Below are positions 32,483-40,649 of a stretch of 64,000 nt of DNA, piece after piece; position 1 is the stretch's first letter; each line of letters begins with the position of its first letter. Position numbers and translations under genes: made by a program. Below the pieces are notes generated by a model. The model saw only the letters and a program-made list of their open reading frames with translations, had not been told where the DNA came from and made no database searches. The stretch is from contig JAKALA010000009.1 in assembly GCA_021813325.1 (NCBI GenBank), positions 1-64,000 of the forward strand, given 5' to 3'. Source of the DNA: a bacterium. Lineage in GTDB: Bacteria; Verrucomicrobiota; Verrucomicrobiia; Limisphaerales; UBA11358.

Positions 32483-34936
32483 TTAGCGTTTGTGGAGTCG
32501 GAAAAATTGGGCGGCATTGGTGGCGGGCACGTCCAGATCATACCAGCCATTCGTGTAAACGGGCGATTGCGGCAGGACTGCCCACGCGGCTGAATCGATG
32601 GCCGGCGCGGCTTCCACATCGTAGGCGGGCGGGAACATTTTCCATTTCAAGCTGATGCCGGGCGGATTCGCCATCGCGGCGGGCGGGACAATCGTCAGCC
32701 CCGGATCGTTGGTGGCTTGGGAAATTTTGGCGATAAACATGTCGCTCGGGCCGTAACGCGCGGTCTGGTAGGCATTCAACGTCGGGAAATTGGTGGAAAC
32801 CGTCTGGCCGGCGACATACACGTTGCCCAAGGGATCCACCGCGATGGCATAGCCGGAGTCGTCATCCTTGCCGCCGAGATAGGTGGAATACAGCAGCGAA
32901 CCGGCATTGGTGTTGAAGGCAATGACAAAGGCATCCGTGTGAGGATTGACCAGATCATGGTTGGTGCTGCTCAAAAATCCATCGAGATTATTGGCGGTCA
33001 CCGGAAAATTGGTGCAACTGGCCGAGCCGACGATATAGGCATTGCCATCCGGGTCCACGGCAATTCCATTGGCGGCGTTGATGCCGATGCCGCCAAACAC
33101 GGAGGAATAGCCAATGGCCGCCTGGCTGCCATTCCAAGTGATTTGCGTCAGAAAAGCGTTGGTGACCAGCGCATAATGATTGTTGAAATCGTTGGTATGA
33201 ACAAATGCGGGCGGGAGATTCGCCACGTTTGTGGTGGTGTCGGGAAAATTGGTGGAAAGGGTGTAACCGCAAACATAGGCGTTTCCTTGGGCGTCGGCCG
33301 CGATGCCGGTGGCGTAGTCGTAATTCGTGCCTCCGAGCAAGGTCGAATAGAGCAGGGCGAGATTGGTCGTCGAAGCATCAAACGCGGCGACAAACGCGTC
33401 AGCTTGATTGTTAATTTGGGCGGTGTTGGTATTCCCGTTCAGATATCCAAAACGCGGGGAATCATTGGTGATGCAATGGACCGCCGGGAAATTGGTGGAA
33501 TCGGTGAAACCCGCGATAAAAACGCGATGGTGGTTGAACGCAATGCACCGGGCCTGGTCCATGTTGGTTCCGCCCAGGTAGGTCGAATAGGTAAGGTTGC
33601 TGCCGCCGGAACCGATGACGGAGAGGAAGGCGTTGGCGTTCAGGTAAACGGTGTTAATGCAGGCTAAATTGGTTTGCACCGCGTTGGGCGTGACCGGGAA
33701 ATTGGTGGAATAGGAGTAGCCGGTCACATAGGCGTTGTCCGCGGCATCCAAGGCAATGCCAAAGGCCGCGTCCATGCTGTTGCCGCCGAGATAAGTGGAG
33801 TAAACCAACGCATCGCCGGTGGGATTTAATTTGGTGACGAACGCATCCACGGGATAAGCCTGCAGGTCGGTGTCATAGCGACTGCGGATCGTGCGATAAA
33901 TGGCATTAGTTGTTGGAAAATCCGCCGAATCGGTATAGCCCGCAACATAGGCGTTGCCGGCAGCATCCACTGCCAGGCTTAAGGCTCCGTCATTCCCGTT
34001 GCCACCCAAATACGTGGCGTAAATCAGATTCGAACCGGTGCTGTCAAATCTGGCCACAAAAGCGTCGCCGGTGAGCTGGCCTCCATGGTAGTTGGTTTGA
34101 AAGGCGCCGGGTGTCCCCAATGGAATGCCATTGGTTGCTTGAGTCGAAAACGTCTGCCCGGCGATATAAATCGAACCGTCGGTCGGGTTCACGGCAATGG
34201 CGTAAGCCGCTTCCCCGTAGTTGCCGCCAAAATAAGTTCCGTAGCTCAAAACCGGGTCGATCACCAAAGCCTCATCGTGATTATAATTTCCCAGGGCAAA
34301 GGCGACGGAGTTGTCGCCCAGAAGACGGTAACCAACGCTGACCGGCTGGCGCGATCCGTCAACCATCTGATAGGCCACTGGGGTGCGCTGCACAATCTCG
34401 CCCGCCTTGACTTTGATGGTCAGTTGCCCCTGGGCATCCAGCGAAATGTGGTCGGCCCCAGCGAAATGCAAGGTGATCGCGCTGGGATCAATATTGGGGC
34501 TGACATTAAAGTCGTATTCCAATTCCTGCTGGTTGCCGTAGTAAACGACGTTGATGCCGGGGTAAACATTGTTCACCTGCACTTGCGCGTAAGTCGGCTG
34601 TCCGGCCTGCCATTGATCCGGCTGGTTGCCGTTGAAATGACTGATTTTGCCGGACAAAAGCTGTTGCCCAAATATTCCCGGGTTGGGGTTGGCGCCGGCA
34701 AATTGCAGGCTGCATGCGGCCGTCGCGCCGTTTTGCTTTTGGAGTGCGAAACGAGCGCCGGTGGATGAAATGACAAATTCCGAAGCGCGGCTGCGGGAGA
34801 CGAACTGGGCGTTTTGTGTGGCTTCAAAACACAAGGGAAGCTTGCCGAACGCCGTTGCGTTTTTTGCCCGCAATCCACCGGCCACGAAAGCCAGAACCAG
34901 GCTGGCGCCCAGTATTTTTTTTGCGCAGGTGTTCAT
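32483..34936 (-). CDS. Secreted SBBP beta-propeller protein located between bamA and skp
   Basis: Large secreted protein, 817 residues from ATG 34936 (1 base after the bamA stop). Signal peptide to about residue 24. The N-terminal region up to about residue 250 matches a DUF7948-type head (NQQELEYDFNVSPNIDPSAI, PVAYQMVDGSRQPVSVGYRL). Then come many SBBP repeats of the form YSTYLGGxxxDxAxxIAxDxxGNAYVxGYTxSTNFP, about ten copies, forming a beta-propeller. The end, about residue 730 onward, is an Asn/Thr-poor module closing with AAQFFRLHKR, similar to other secreted proteins here. Function unknown; a role at the cell surface is inferred from export and from its place in the BamA operon. Confidence 0.85.
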   Translation of the reverse strand: MNTCAKKILGASLVLAFVAGGLRAKNATAFGKLPLCFEATQNAQFVSRSRASEFVISSTGARFALQKQNGATAACSLQFAGANPNPGIFGQQLLSGKISHFNGNQPDQWQAGQPTYAQVQVNNVYPGINVVYYGNQQELEYDFNVSPNIDPSAITLHFAGADHISLDAQGQLTIKVKAGEIVQRTPVAYQMVDGSRQPVSVGYRLLGDNSVAFALGNYNHDEALVIDPVLSYGTYFGGNYGEAAYAIAVNPTDGSIYIAGQTFSTQATNGIPLGTPGAFQTNYHGGQLTGDAFVARFDSTGSNLIYATYLGGNGNDGALSLAVDAAGNAYVAGYTDSADFPTTNAIYRTIRSRYDTDLQAYPVDAFVTKLNPTGDALVYSTYLGGNSMDAAFGIALDAADNAYVTGYSYSTNFPVTPNAVQTNLACINTVYLNANAFLSVIGSGGSNLTYSTYLGGTNMDQARCIAFNHHRVFIAGFTDSTNFPAVHCITNDSPRFGYLNGNTNTAQINNQADAFVAAFDASTTNLALLYSTLLGGTNYDYATGIAADAQGNAYVCGYTLSTNFPDTTTNVANLPPAFVHTNDFNNHYALVTNAFLTQITWNGSQAAIGYSSVFGGIGINAANGIAVDPDGNAYIVGSASCTNFPVTANNLDGFLSSTNHDLVNPHTDAFVIAFNTNAGSLLYSTYLGGKDDDSGYAIAVDPLGNVYVAGQTVSTNFPTLNAYQTARYGPSDMFIAKISQATNDPGLTIVPPAAMANPPGISLKWKMFPPAYDVEAAPAIDSAAWAVLPQSPVYTNGWYDLDVPATNAAQFFRLHKR

Positions 34937-34937
34937 T

Positions 34938-37421
34938 TTAAAATTCACGCGTGTAACCCACGCCAAATTGGAAACGCCCGCTGCCGCTGTTGTATTGGTC
35001 CTTGCTGATCGGAATGCCATAGTCAAGTCGCAGGGGGCCGAGATGCGGAATGTTCAGGCGGATCCCCATGCCCCAGTCATCCAGATAATTCAGGGAGTAG
35101 GAATAGGATTTCGCGTCCACACTGCCGATGTCATAGAACAAAGCATAGCGCAGGCTGACGCCGCCATCCTTTTCAAAGATGGGCAGGCTGTATTCCAGCG
35201 AGCCAAACCAGTAGGTGTCGCCACCGATCGGTTCCCAAGTGGTAATGCCCGGAGTGAGACCCTGGCGCGGAGCGATGTTTCTGAATTCAAAGCCGCGTAA
35301 CGAGTAAAGCCCGCCGAGATAATAACGGTCATAGAACGGCACGTCGCCCCCTTGAAGACTGTCGGCCACCCCCGTCCGCCCGACCGCTTCGATCACATGG
35401 CCTTTAAACAATCCGGGGAAATACCAGGCCGTGCGCGCTTCCAGTTTGTAAAATTCCGTGCTGCCCGCGCTCAGTTCGGCGGAAATTTCCGTGCGTTGAC
35501 CGTGATTGGGCAATTGGGTGCTGTTGCGCGTGTCATACGCCAGTGACAGCCCCACGCGCTGGTAAAAATTCATCCCGACCTGCTGGAGGATGGCATCCGG
35601 AACATTCGGGGGGGTGATCGTTGGAGGGTCTCCGGGAAGCGGACCTCCCGTTGATGCCTGCGTCTGTTTGCCGTGCCAGCCATTGTTGAGCGAAATGCCG
35701 ATGCTTTCCGCCGTGTAGCTGACGCTGCCGATCAGAAAGTCGCTGCCGAGCGCCCGGGTGAGACTGACTTTGCCGCCGGTGCGGGTCTCGTCAAAAATGT
35801 TGTTCGGGCTTTCGTAGTTCAGTTGATGACGATAGAGATCGATGCCCAGCGATAGCTTGCGCCCCATGAACCATGGCTCGATGAAGGACAGCACGTAGTC
35901 TTGCCGCTGGGTTCCGAGTTGGACGCGCAGGCGTATCTTCTGGCCGCCGCCGGTGAAGTAAGGCGGATGGAACAGGTCGAAGTTGCCCTGGGAAATTTCC
36001 GCGTAGCCCACAATCGCATCCACGGAACTGAAACCCGCGCCCAAGGTGAAATTGCCGGTGTTTTGTTCCTGCACACTGATGACCAGATTTTTGCGGCCGG
36101 CGATCGGCGGGTCGGTCGGCTCCGGGTTGGCATCCACCTTTTCAAAATATTGCAGGCCTTCCAGCCGCTTTTTGCTGATTTTCACGCGCACCATGTCAAA
36201 AACATCGCCGGGCGAAATGGCGAGTTCGCGGCGGATGACCACATCCTTGGTCTTGAGGTTGCCGTGGATTTCAATCCGTTGCACTTGGGATTTTTGACAC
36301 TCATCCATTTGGAAGTCCAAATCCATGGTTCCCTTCTCGACATTGGGAATGGTTTTGACGTGCAACGCCTGGCCTTGGGCGATTTCGATGTAGCCTTTGC
36401 TGCCGTAAAAATCCTGAATCGCTTCCGAATTTGTGCGCAGCCCGTCCGGCGTAAAAATGGTTCCCACATCCATGGGAAGTCCGTTTGGACCCAGCTTATA
36501 CCGGGAACCTTGGTAGCCTTGAATATATCGCAACCCGTCAATGATTTCTTTGTCGGTGAAAATTTTCTGGCCGCTGAATTTGACGGCTCCGACTTTGTAT
36601 TGCTGGCCTTCGAATAGGTAATACTTGATGACCATGGTATTGGTCGTGGGGTGCTCCAGCTTGACATCCTTGATTTCGAAATCGAGGTAGCCGTGGGTGT
36701 GATAGAAATCGGTGAGCCGGTCCGCATCGCCGTCAAAGTCATCCTGCTGGAAGTAACCGCTGCCCGTCAGCCAGGACCACATCCAATGCGCCCGGGTTTT
36801 GCACTCCTTGCGGAGCTGCTTCTGGGTGAAGGCTTCCGCGCCCAAAAAATCCACGCGGATGATTTTAACCTTGGGGCTTTCTTCAATGTGAAAAGTGACC
36901 GTGCCGCGCCCGGTGGCTTCATCAATGCCCAGAACATATTTCACCTTCGTGTCATACTGCCCGGACTTTTCATAGAGTTTTTTCATCTCCTGCACGTCCG
37001 AAAAAAGCTTCTGCTCATCCAGGGCGTCGCCCACCTTGACCGTGACCTTCTTTCTGAGCTTCGAGGTTTTCATCCTCACGTTGCCCTCGATTTGAATGTC
37101 CGTGATGCGCGGACGGGCTTGGACGATGTAGGTCAGAATGACGCCGCCGTCGTCCGCCTGATCCACGGAAACGCGGATGTTGTAAAACTGGCCGGTCGCA
37201 TACAGCGAATGCACGTCATCCTGGGTGCCGCCGGGAAAGTAGGTGCCGCCGGCTTTGAGCTTGATGTTGTCCCGGATGAGCGCCTGGCTCACGGAGGCGG
37301 GGCCGACAAATTTGATGTCCACGCGGGAGATTTTCAGTCCCGGGGTTTGCGCCAGCGCGGTCAGGGCGCAACCGCACAAGAGGAGGATGCAGATGCCGAT
37401 GGGCCGTAGAAAATAGTTCAT
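34938..37421 (-). CDS. bamA: Outer membrane protein assembly factor BamA
   Basis: Essential Omp85 barrel inserting beta-barrel proteins into the outer membrane. 827 residues with a signal peptide ending about residue 25 (ALTALAQ). Five POTRA-type repeats occupy residues about 30-430 (for example ITDIQIEGNVRMKTSKLRKK and VQRIEIHGNLKTKDVVIRRE). The C-terminal barrel contains the RGF loop-6 motif in GGLYSLRGFEFRN and ends with an aromatic residue (FGVGYTREF), the targeting signal. Its ATG is 3 bases after the dnaB stop and its stop 1 base before the SBBP protein start. Position next to skp is usual, but the intervening SBBP gene is not. Confidence 0.96.
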   Translation of the reverse strand: MNYFLRPIGICILLLCGCALTALAQTPGLKISRVDIKFVGPASVSQALIRDNIKLKAGGTYFPGGTQDDVHSLYATGQFYNIRVSVDQADDGGVILTYIVQARPRITDIQIEGNVRMKTSKLRKKVTVKVGDALDEQKLFSDVQEMKKLYEKSGQYDTKVKYVLGIDEATGRGTVTFHIEESPKVKIIRVDFLGAEAFTQKQLRKECKTRAHWMWSWLTGSGYFQQDDFDGDADRLTDFYHTHGYLDFEIKDVKLEHPTTNTMVIKYYLFEGQQYKVGAVKFSGQKIFTDKEIIDGLRYIQGYQGSRYKLGPNGLPMDVGTIFTPDGLRTNSEAIQDFYGSKGYIEIAQGQALHVKTIPNVEKGTMDLDFQMDECQKSQVQRIEIHGNLKTKDVVIRRELAISPGDVFDMVRVKISKKRLEGLQYFEKVDANPEPTDPPIAGRKNLVISVQEQNTGNFTLGAGFSSVDAIVGYAEISQGNFDLFHPPYFTGGGQKIRLRVQLGTQRQDYVLSFIEPWFMGRKLSLGIDLYRHQLNYESPNNIFDETRTGGKVSLTRALGSDFLIGSVSYTAESIGISLNNGWHGKQTQASTGGPLPGDPPTITPPNVPDAILQQVGMNFYQRVGLSLAYDTRNSTQLPNHGQRTEISAELSAGSTEFYKLEARTAWYFPGLFKGHVIEAVGRTGVADSLQGGDVPFYDRYYLGGLYSLRGFEFRNIAPRQGLTPGITTWEPIGGDTYWFGSLEYSLPIFEKDGGVSLRYALFYDIGSVDAKSYSYSLNYLDDWGMGIRLNIPHLGPLRLDYGIPISKDQYNSGSGRFQFGVGYTREF

Positions 37422-37424
37422 GAG

Positions 37425-38969
37425 TTACCCGCCTGATGGCACGTCGTCGTCGCTGAATTTGGCTGCGCTTTCAAATCGTGTATATGGTTTTAGGAACGTC
37501 AAAGGCACATCCCCGGTTGGCCCATTGCGCTGCTTGGCAATGACCAGGCTGACGGGCAGCCCATCGCTTTCCACCGGCGCGACTTCATCCTCGTCGCTGT
37601 CCGGCTTGTAGAGCAGACCGATCAGGTCGGCATCCTGCTCAATCGAGCCGGACTCGCGCAGGTCGCTCATCCGCGGTTTGCGGTTCTTGTCCTTCTCAAT
37701 TTCGCGGTTGAGCTGGGCCAGCACAATGACCGGCACATTCAACTCTTTGGCCAGCGCCTTGATGCCGCTGGAAATGTCCGCGATTTCCTGCTGGCGGTTC
37801 TCTTTTGCCCGCTGCGAAGTAGAGTTCAGAAGCTGCAAATAGTCAATGACAAACAGCTTGACGCCGTGCTGCTGCGCCAGGCGCCGGGCCCGCGCCCGGA
37901 GCTGCAAAATCGAGAGGCCGGCGGTGTCGTCGATGTATAACTTGGCGGCACTCAACCGGCCGGCCGCATTGGTCAGTTTCGGAAAGTCGGATTCGCTCAT
38001 GAAGCCCTCCCGGATGCTCCGCAAATTCACCCGCGCCAGGGAGCACATCATGCGCAGCACCAGGCTGGCGGAACTCATTTCCAGGCTGAACACGCCCACC
38101 GGCAATTTCAGTTCCAGGGCGACATGTTCGGCGATATTCATGCCCAGCGAGGTTTTGCCCATGGAAGGGCGGGCGGCGATCACGATCATTTCGCCGCCAT
38201 GCAAACCGTCCGTCATTTTGTCCAAATCCATGAAGCCCGTCGCCAGACCGCCCAGCTGGCCGTTCCGGCTGAAGTAATTCTCAATCGTAGCGATGGCCTC
38301 GTGCACCAGCGTGTTCACCGGGATCAGGTTCGTCTGCGAACGCGACTCATTGACCCGGAGAATTTCCTTTTCCACCTCGTCCAGCAGCGACTCGACTTCG
38401 CCTTCGTAGTCGAACACTTTGCCCACCACGCCCGAGCAGGTGGTGATGAGTTTGCGCAACAGATATTTTTCCCGGACAATTTCCAGGTAGTAGCTCAAGT
38501 TGGCGGCGCTCGGGACCGCGTCCTGAAGCTGACTCAAATACGCAATGCCGCCCACTTGATCCAACAGTTGGCGGTTTTTCAAATTCTGCTGCACCGTGAT
38601 GAGATCAACCGGCATCCGCGAGTTGAACATGCTCGCGAGCGTTTCATAAATCGTCTGATGCCGGAGATCGTAGAACGCCAGTTGGCCGTCATCCTTCAGC
38701 TTCTCGACGCATTCGCCCAGACTTTCGTTGGGCGAGAGCAAGGCGCAGCCCAGCACGCCCATTTCCGCCTCGATGGAATGCGGCGGCAGCCGGTCCAGAG
38801 TTGGCCGGTTTTCAGAGCGCGCCGCCTTCGGCCGGCGGGATTTTTTAAAATCATTTCCCGTGGCGGTGTTGGTTTCGCCGTGCATGGGATCAGAAACGGA
38901 ATCAATCATCCCGATAGCATCTCCATTCGCATTCTTTCGCGGCAAGTTTTTCTTGTTATTCTTTTTCAC
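37425..38969 (-). CDS. dnaB: Replicative DNA helicase DnaB
   Basis: Hexameric 5'-3' helicase of the replication fork. 514 residues from a GTG start at 38969; the first 58 residues are a charged Lys/Asn/Ser-rich extension before LPPHSIEAEMGVLGCALLSP, the normal N-domain beginning, so a shorter start (ATG at 38909) is possible. RecA-like domain: GGEMIVIAARPSMGKTSLGM (Walker A), KLFVIDYLQLLNS (Walker B), and DLRESGSIEQDADLI with the arginine finger region. It is transcribed together with bamA (3-base gap) and lies divergent from a methyltransferase gene, 149 bases away. Confidence 0.95.
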   Translation of the reverse strand: MKKNNKKNLPRKNANGDAIGMIDSVSDPMHGETNTATGNDFKKSRRPKAARSENRPTLDRLPPHSIEAEMGVLGCALLSPNESLGECVEKLKDDGQLAFYDLRHQTIYETLASMFNSRMPVDLITVQQNLKNRQLLDQVGGIAYLSQLQDAVPSAANLSYYLEIVREKYLLRKLITTCSGVVGKVFDYEGEVESLLDEVEKEILRVNESRSQTNLIPVNTLVHEAIATIENYFSRNGQLGGLATGFMDLDKMTDGLHGGEMIVIAARPSMGKTSLGMNIAEHVALELKLPVGVFSLEMSSASLVLRMMCSLARVNLRSIREGFMSESDFPKLTNAAGRLSAAKLYIDDTAGLSILQLRARARRLAQQHGVKLFVIDYLQLLNSTSQRAKENRQQEIADISSGIKALAKELNVPVIVLAQLNREIEKDKNRKPRMSDLRESGSIEQDADLIGLLYKPDSDEDEVAPVESDGLPVSLVIAKQRNGPTGDVPLTFLKPYTRFESAAKFSDDDVPSGG

Positions 38970-39118
38970 CGGTTATTCGCCATGCGGAAAGTTCGCCCTG
39001 TTTTGGTCGCATTCAACCACTTGCCTGGGAAACGAATATTTGGGCGGGCCATTGGTATGACACTGGTGTTTCCCGCTTTCGGCTTGTTTGGTGAGCTGCC
39101 TGCCGTTTAGCTTTGGAG

Positions 39119-40099
39119 ATGCAGAACTGCCCGCATCCGGCCGATGCCTGTGAAAATGCGTTTGACGCCAGCGATTACATCAGCGGCGAGACCTTTCAAA
39201 TCGCGAGCTGCCGGCAATGCGGTCAGGTGGTGACCGTGCCGGTGCCGGAGGATGTCGGCCGCTATTATCCAATTGGCTATTACGGCCAGGTGGGGGAGCG
39301 TCGTTTTCCCCCCCTCATCGAGTGGGTGCAGGCCAGGTTATACCAAAGCCGGGCCAGACGGGCTTTGAGCCTGGCGGCGCGAAAAAATCCCCGGGTGTTG
39401 GATGTGGGTTGCGGACGCGGATTGCTGCTCAAAGCATTTCAGCAACAAGGATGTGAAGTCATGGGGACGGAATTTTCGGATGACGCGTGTCGTTTTGCCC
39501 GTGAAAAATTGAAGCTCACGGTGCGGGTCGGCGCGCTCCATGAACTGAATTTTCCCGCCGCCAGTTTTGATGTGGTCGTCATGTGGCACGTGTTGGAGCA
39601 TGTCTCCGATCCCCGGCCCACGGTGGCGGAAGTGTCCCGAATTTTGCGGCCCGGTGGCGTGTTTTTGGTCGGGGTGCCAAACTTTGGCAGCCCGGAGGCG
39701 CGGCTGACCAAAGCGGGCTGGTTTCATTTGGACGTGCCCCGTCATCTTTCGCACCACACGCCCGCATCGCTTGAAGCGGTTCTGAATGCGGCCGGGTTGC
39801 AGCCGCGGTGGCGCAGTTTCCTGGCGCCCGAATATGACACCTTCAGTTTTGTGCAGTCGCTGCTGAACTGGCTCGGTGTGCGGCAGAACCTGCTTTATAA
39901 CTGGCTGCGCGGTCACGGCGCAAAAGTGATGCCGGACGGCGCGTCGCTGGGTTCCCTTTTGACCACCCTTTTGCTGGCCCCGTTGCTGGGCTTGCTCAGT
40001 TTGCCGGCGACGTTGATTCTGGCGCTCGCCGGCCAAGGTTCCGCCCTGACGATTGGCGCCGTGAAGGCGCCGTCTGACGGCGATGGTAAATTGCCTTGA
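39119..40099 (+). CDS. SAM-dependent methyltransferase (class I)
   Basis: Class I methyltransferase, 326 residues from the ATG at 39119 (a TTG two codons earlier is also possible). The N-terminus has a Cys-rich segment (NCPHPADAC, CRQCGQ) that may be a zinc-ribbon-like part. Motif I is PRVLDVGCGRGLLLKAF; the acidic loop FDVVVMWHVLEHVSDP and RILRPGGVFLVGVPN follow, as in UbiG/Methyltransf_11/23 proteins. The end, SLGSLLTTLLLAPLLGLLSL onward, is hydrophobic and may anchor it in the membrane. Methyltransferases of this layout often act on surface polysaccharides or lipids; the substrate is unknown. The next gene begins 31 bases on. Confidence 0.8.
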   Translation: MQNCPHPADACENAFDASDYISGETFQIASCRQCGQVVTVPVPEDVGRYYPIGYYGQVGERRFPPLIEWVQARLYQSRARRALSLAARKNPRVLDVGCGRGLLLKAFQQQGCEVMGTEFSDDACRFAREKLKLTVRVGALHELNFPAASFDVVVMWHVLEHVSDPRPTVAEVSRILRPGGVFLVGVPNFGSPEARLTKAGWFHLDVPRHLSHHTPASLEAVLNAAGLQPRWRSFLAPEYDTFSFVQSLLNWLGVRQNLLYNWLRGHGAKVMPDGASLGSLLTTLLLAPLLGLLSLPATLILALAGQGSALTIGAVKAPSDGDGKLP

Positions 40100-40130
40100 C
40101 CGCGGCGCAGGATTTGCTCTGCTCAACCCT

Positions 40131-40583
40131 ATGACGCTCGACGAAATTTGCGAAAAAATTAAAGCCTGCGCGCAACTGATGAACGCCCGCTACGGCGCGG
40201 TGGTTTTCGACGAATGGGTTTTGGTGTCCCTGGAACAAAACCGGGCGCGGATCTTGCATTACGTCGGCCCCCGAAACGACGAGTTCCTTAAAAATTTTGT
40301 CAACGACCTTGGACCGTTGCGGAACGCGTTGCACGACGCGCAATATGGTCCGGGTGATTTTGAATTTGCCCGCCATGGTGTCGGCACCAAAATCGAAGCG
40401 TTTTTGGTGGCTGGGCCTGGTCTCTACATCATCTGCAACAACACGCAGAATTCCATGGATGTGATTGCGAAGAATCCGCGGTGGTTGGAGGCCCAGATTC
40501 CGTTCGCCGAACTGGCCGAGCACATTCGCGGCAATCCGTTGCACATTTCCTGGGACACCAAAATTTTCAGCAAGCCCAATTAG
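40131..40583 (+). CDS. Conserved-looking small protein of unknown function
   Basis: 150-residue soluble protein; no signal peptide or membrane segment. MTLDEICEKIKACAQLMNAR forms a helix, then YGAVVFDEWVLVSLEQ looks like a beta strand pair resembling roadblock/profilin-like folds (resemblance by eye only). I do not recognise the family. It lies 31 bases after the methyltransferase and 66 bases before an OPT transporter gene, all on the plus strand. An ATG at 40131 is preferred; the longer frame begins inside the methyltransferase gene. Confidence 0.55.
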   Translation: MTLDEICEKIKACAQLMNARYGAVVFDEWVLVSLEQNRARILHYVGPRNDEFLKNFVNDLGPLRNALHDAQYGPGDFEFARHGVGTKIEAFLVAGPGLYIICNNTQNSMDVIAKNPRWLEAQIPFAELAEHIRGNPLHISWDTKIFSKPN

Positions 40584-40649
40584 CAAATTTCCGCGGTTTT
40601 CCTGAAAAAAAACTCGCGCTCACATCGCTGATTGCTGAGGATGCGGCGC

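Noticed and set aside
32500..34250. Repeated short DNA motifs such as GGAAATTGGTGGAA that look like a direct-repeat array
   Set aside because: They encode the STNFP part of the SBBP protein repeats; spacing is irregular and they are coding, so not a CRISPR or tandem DNA array.
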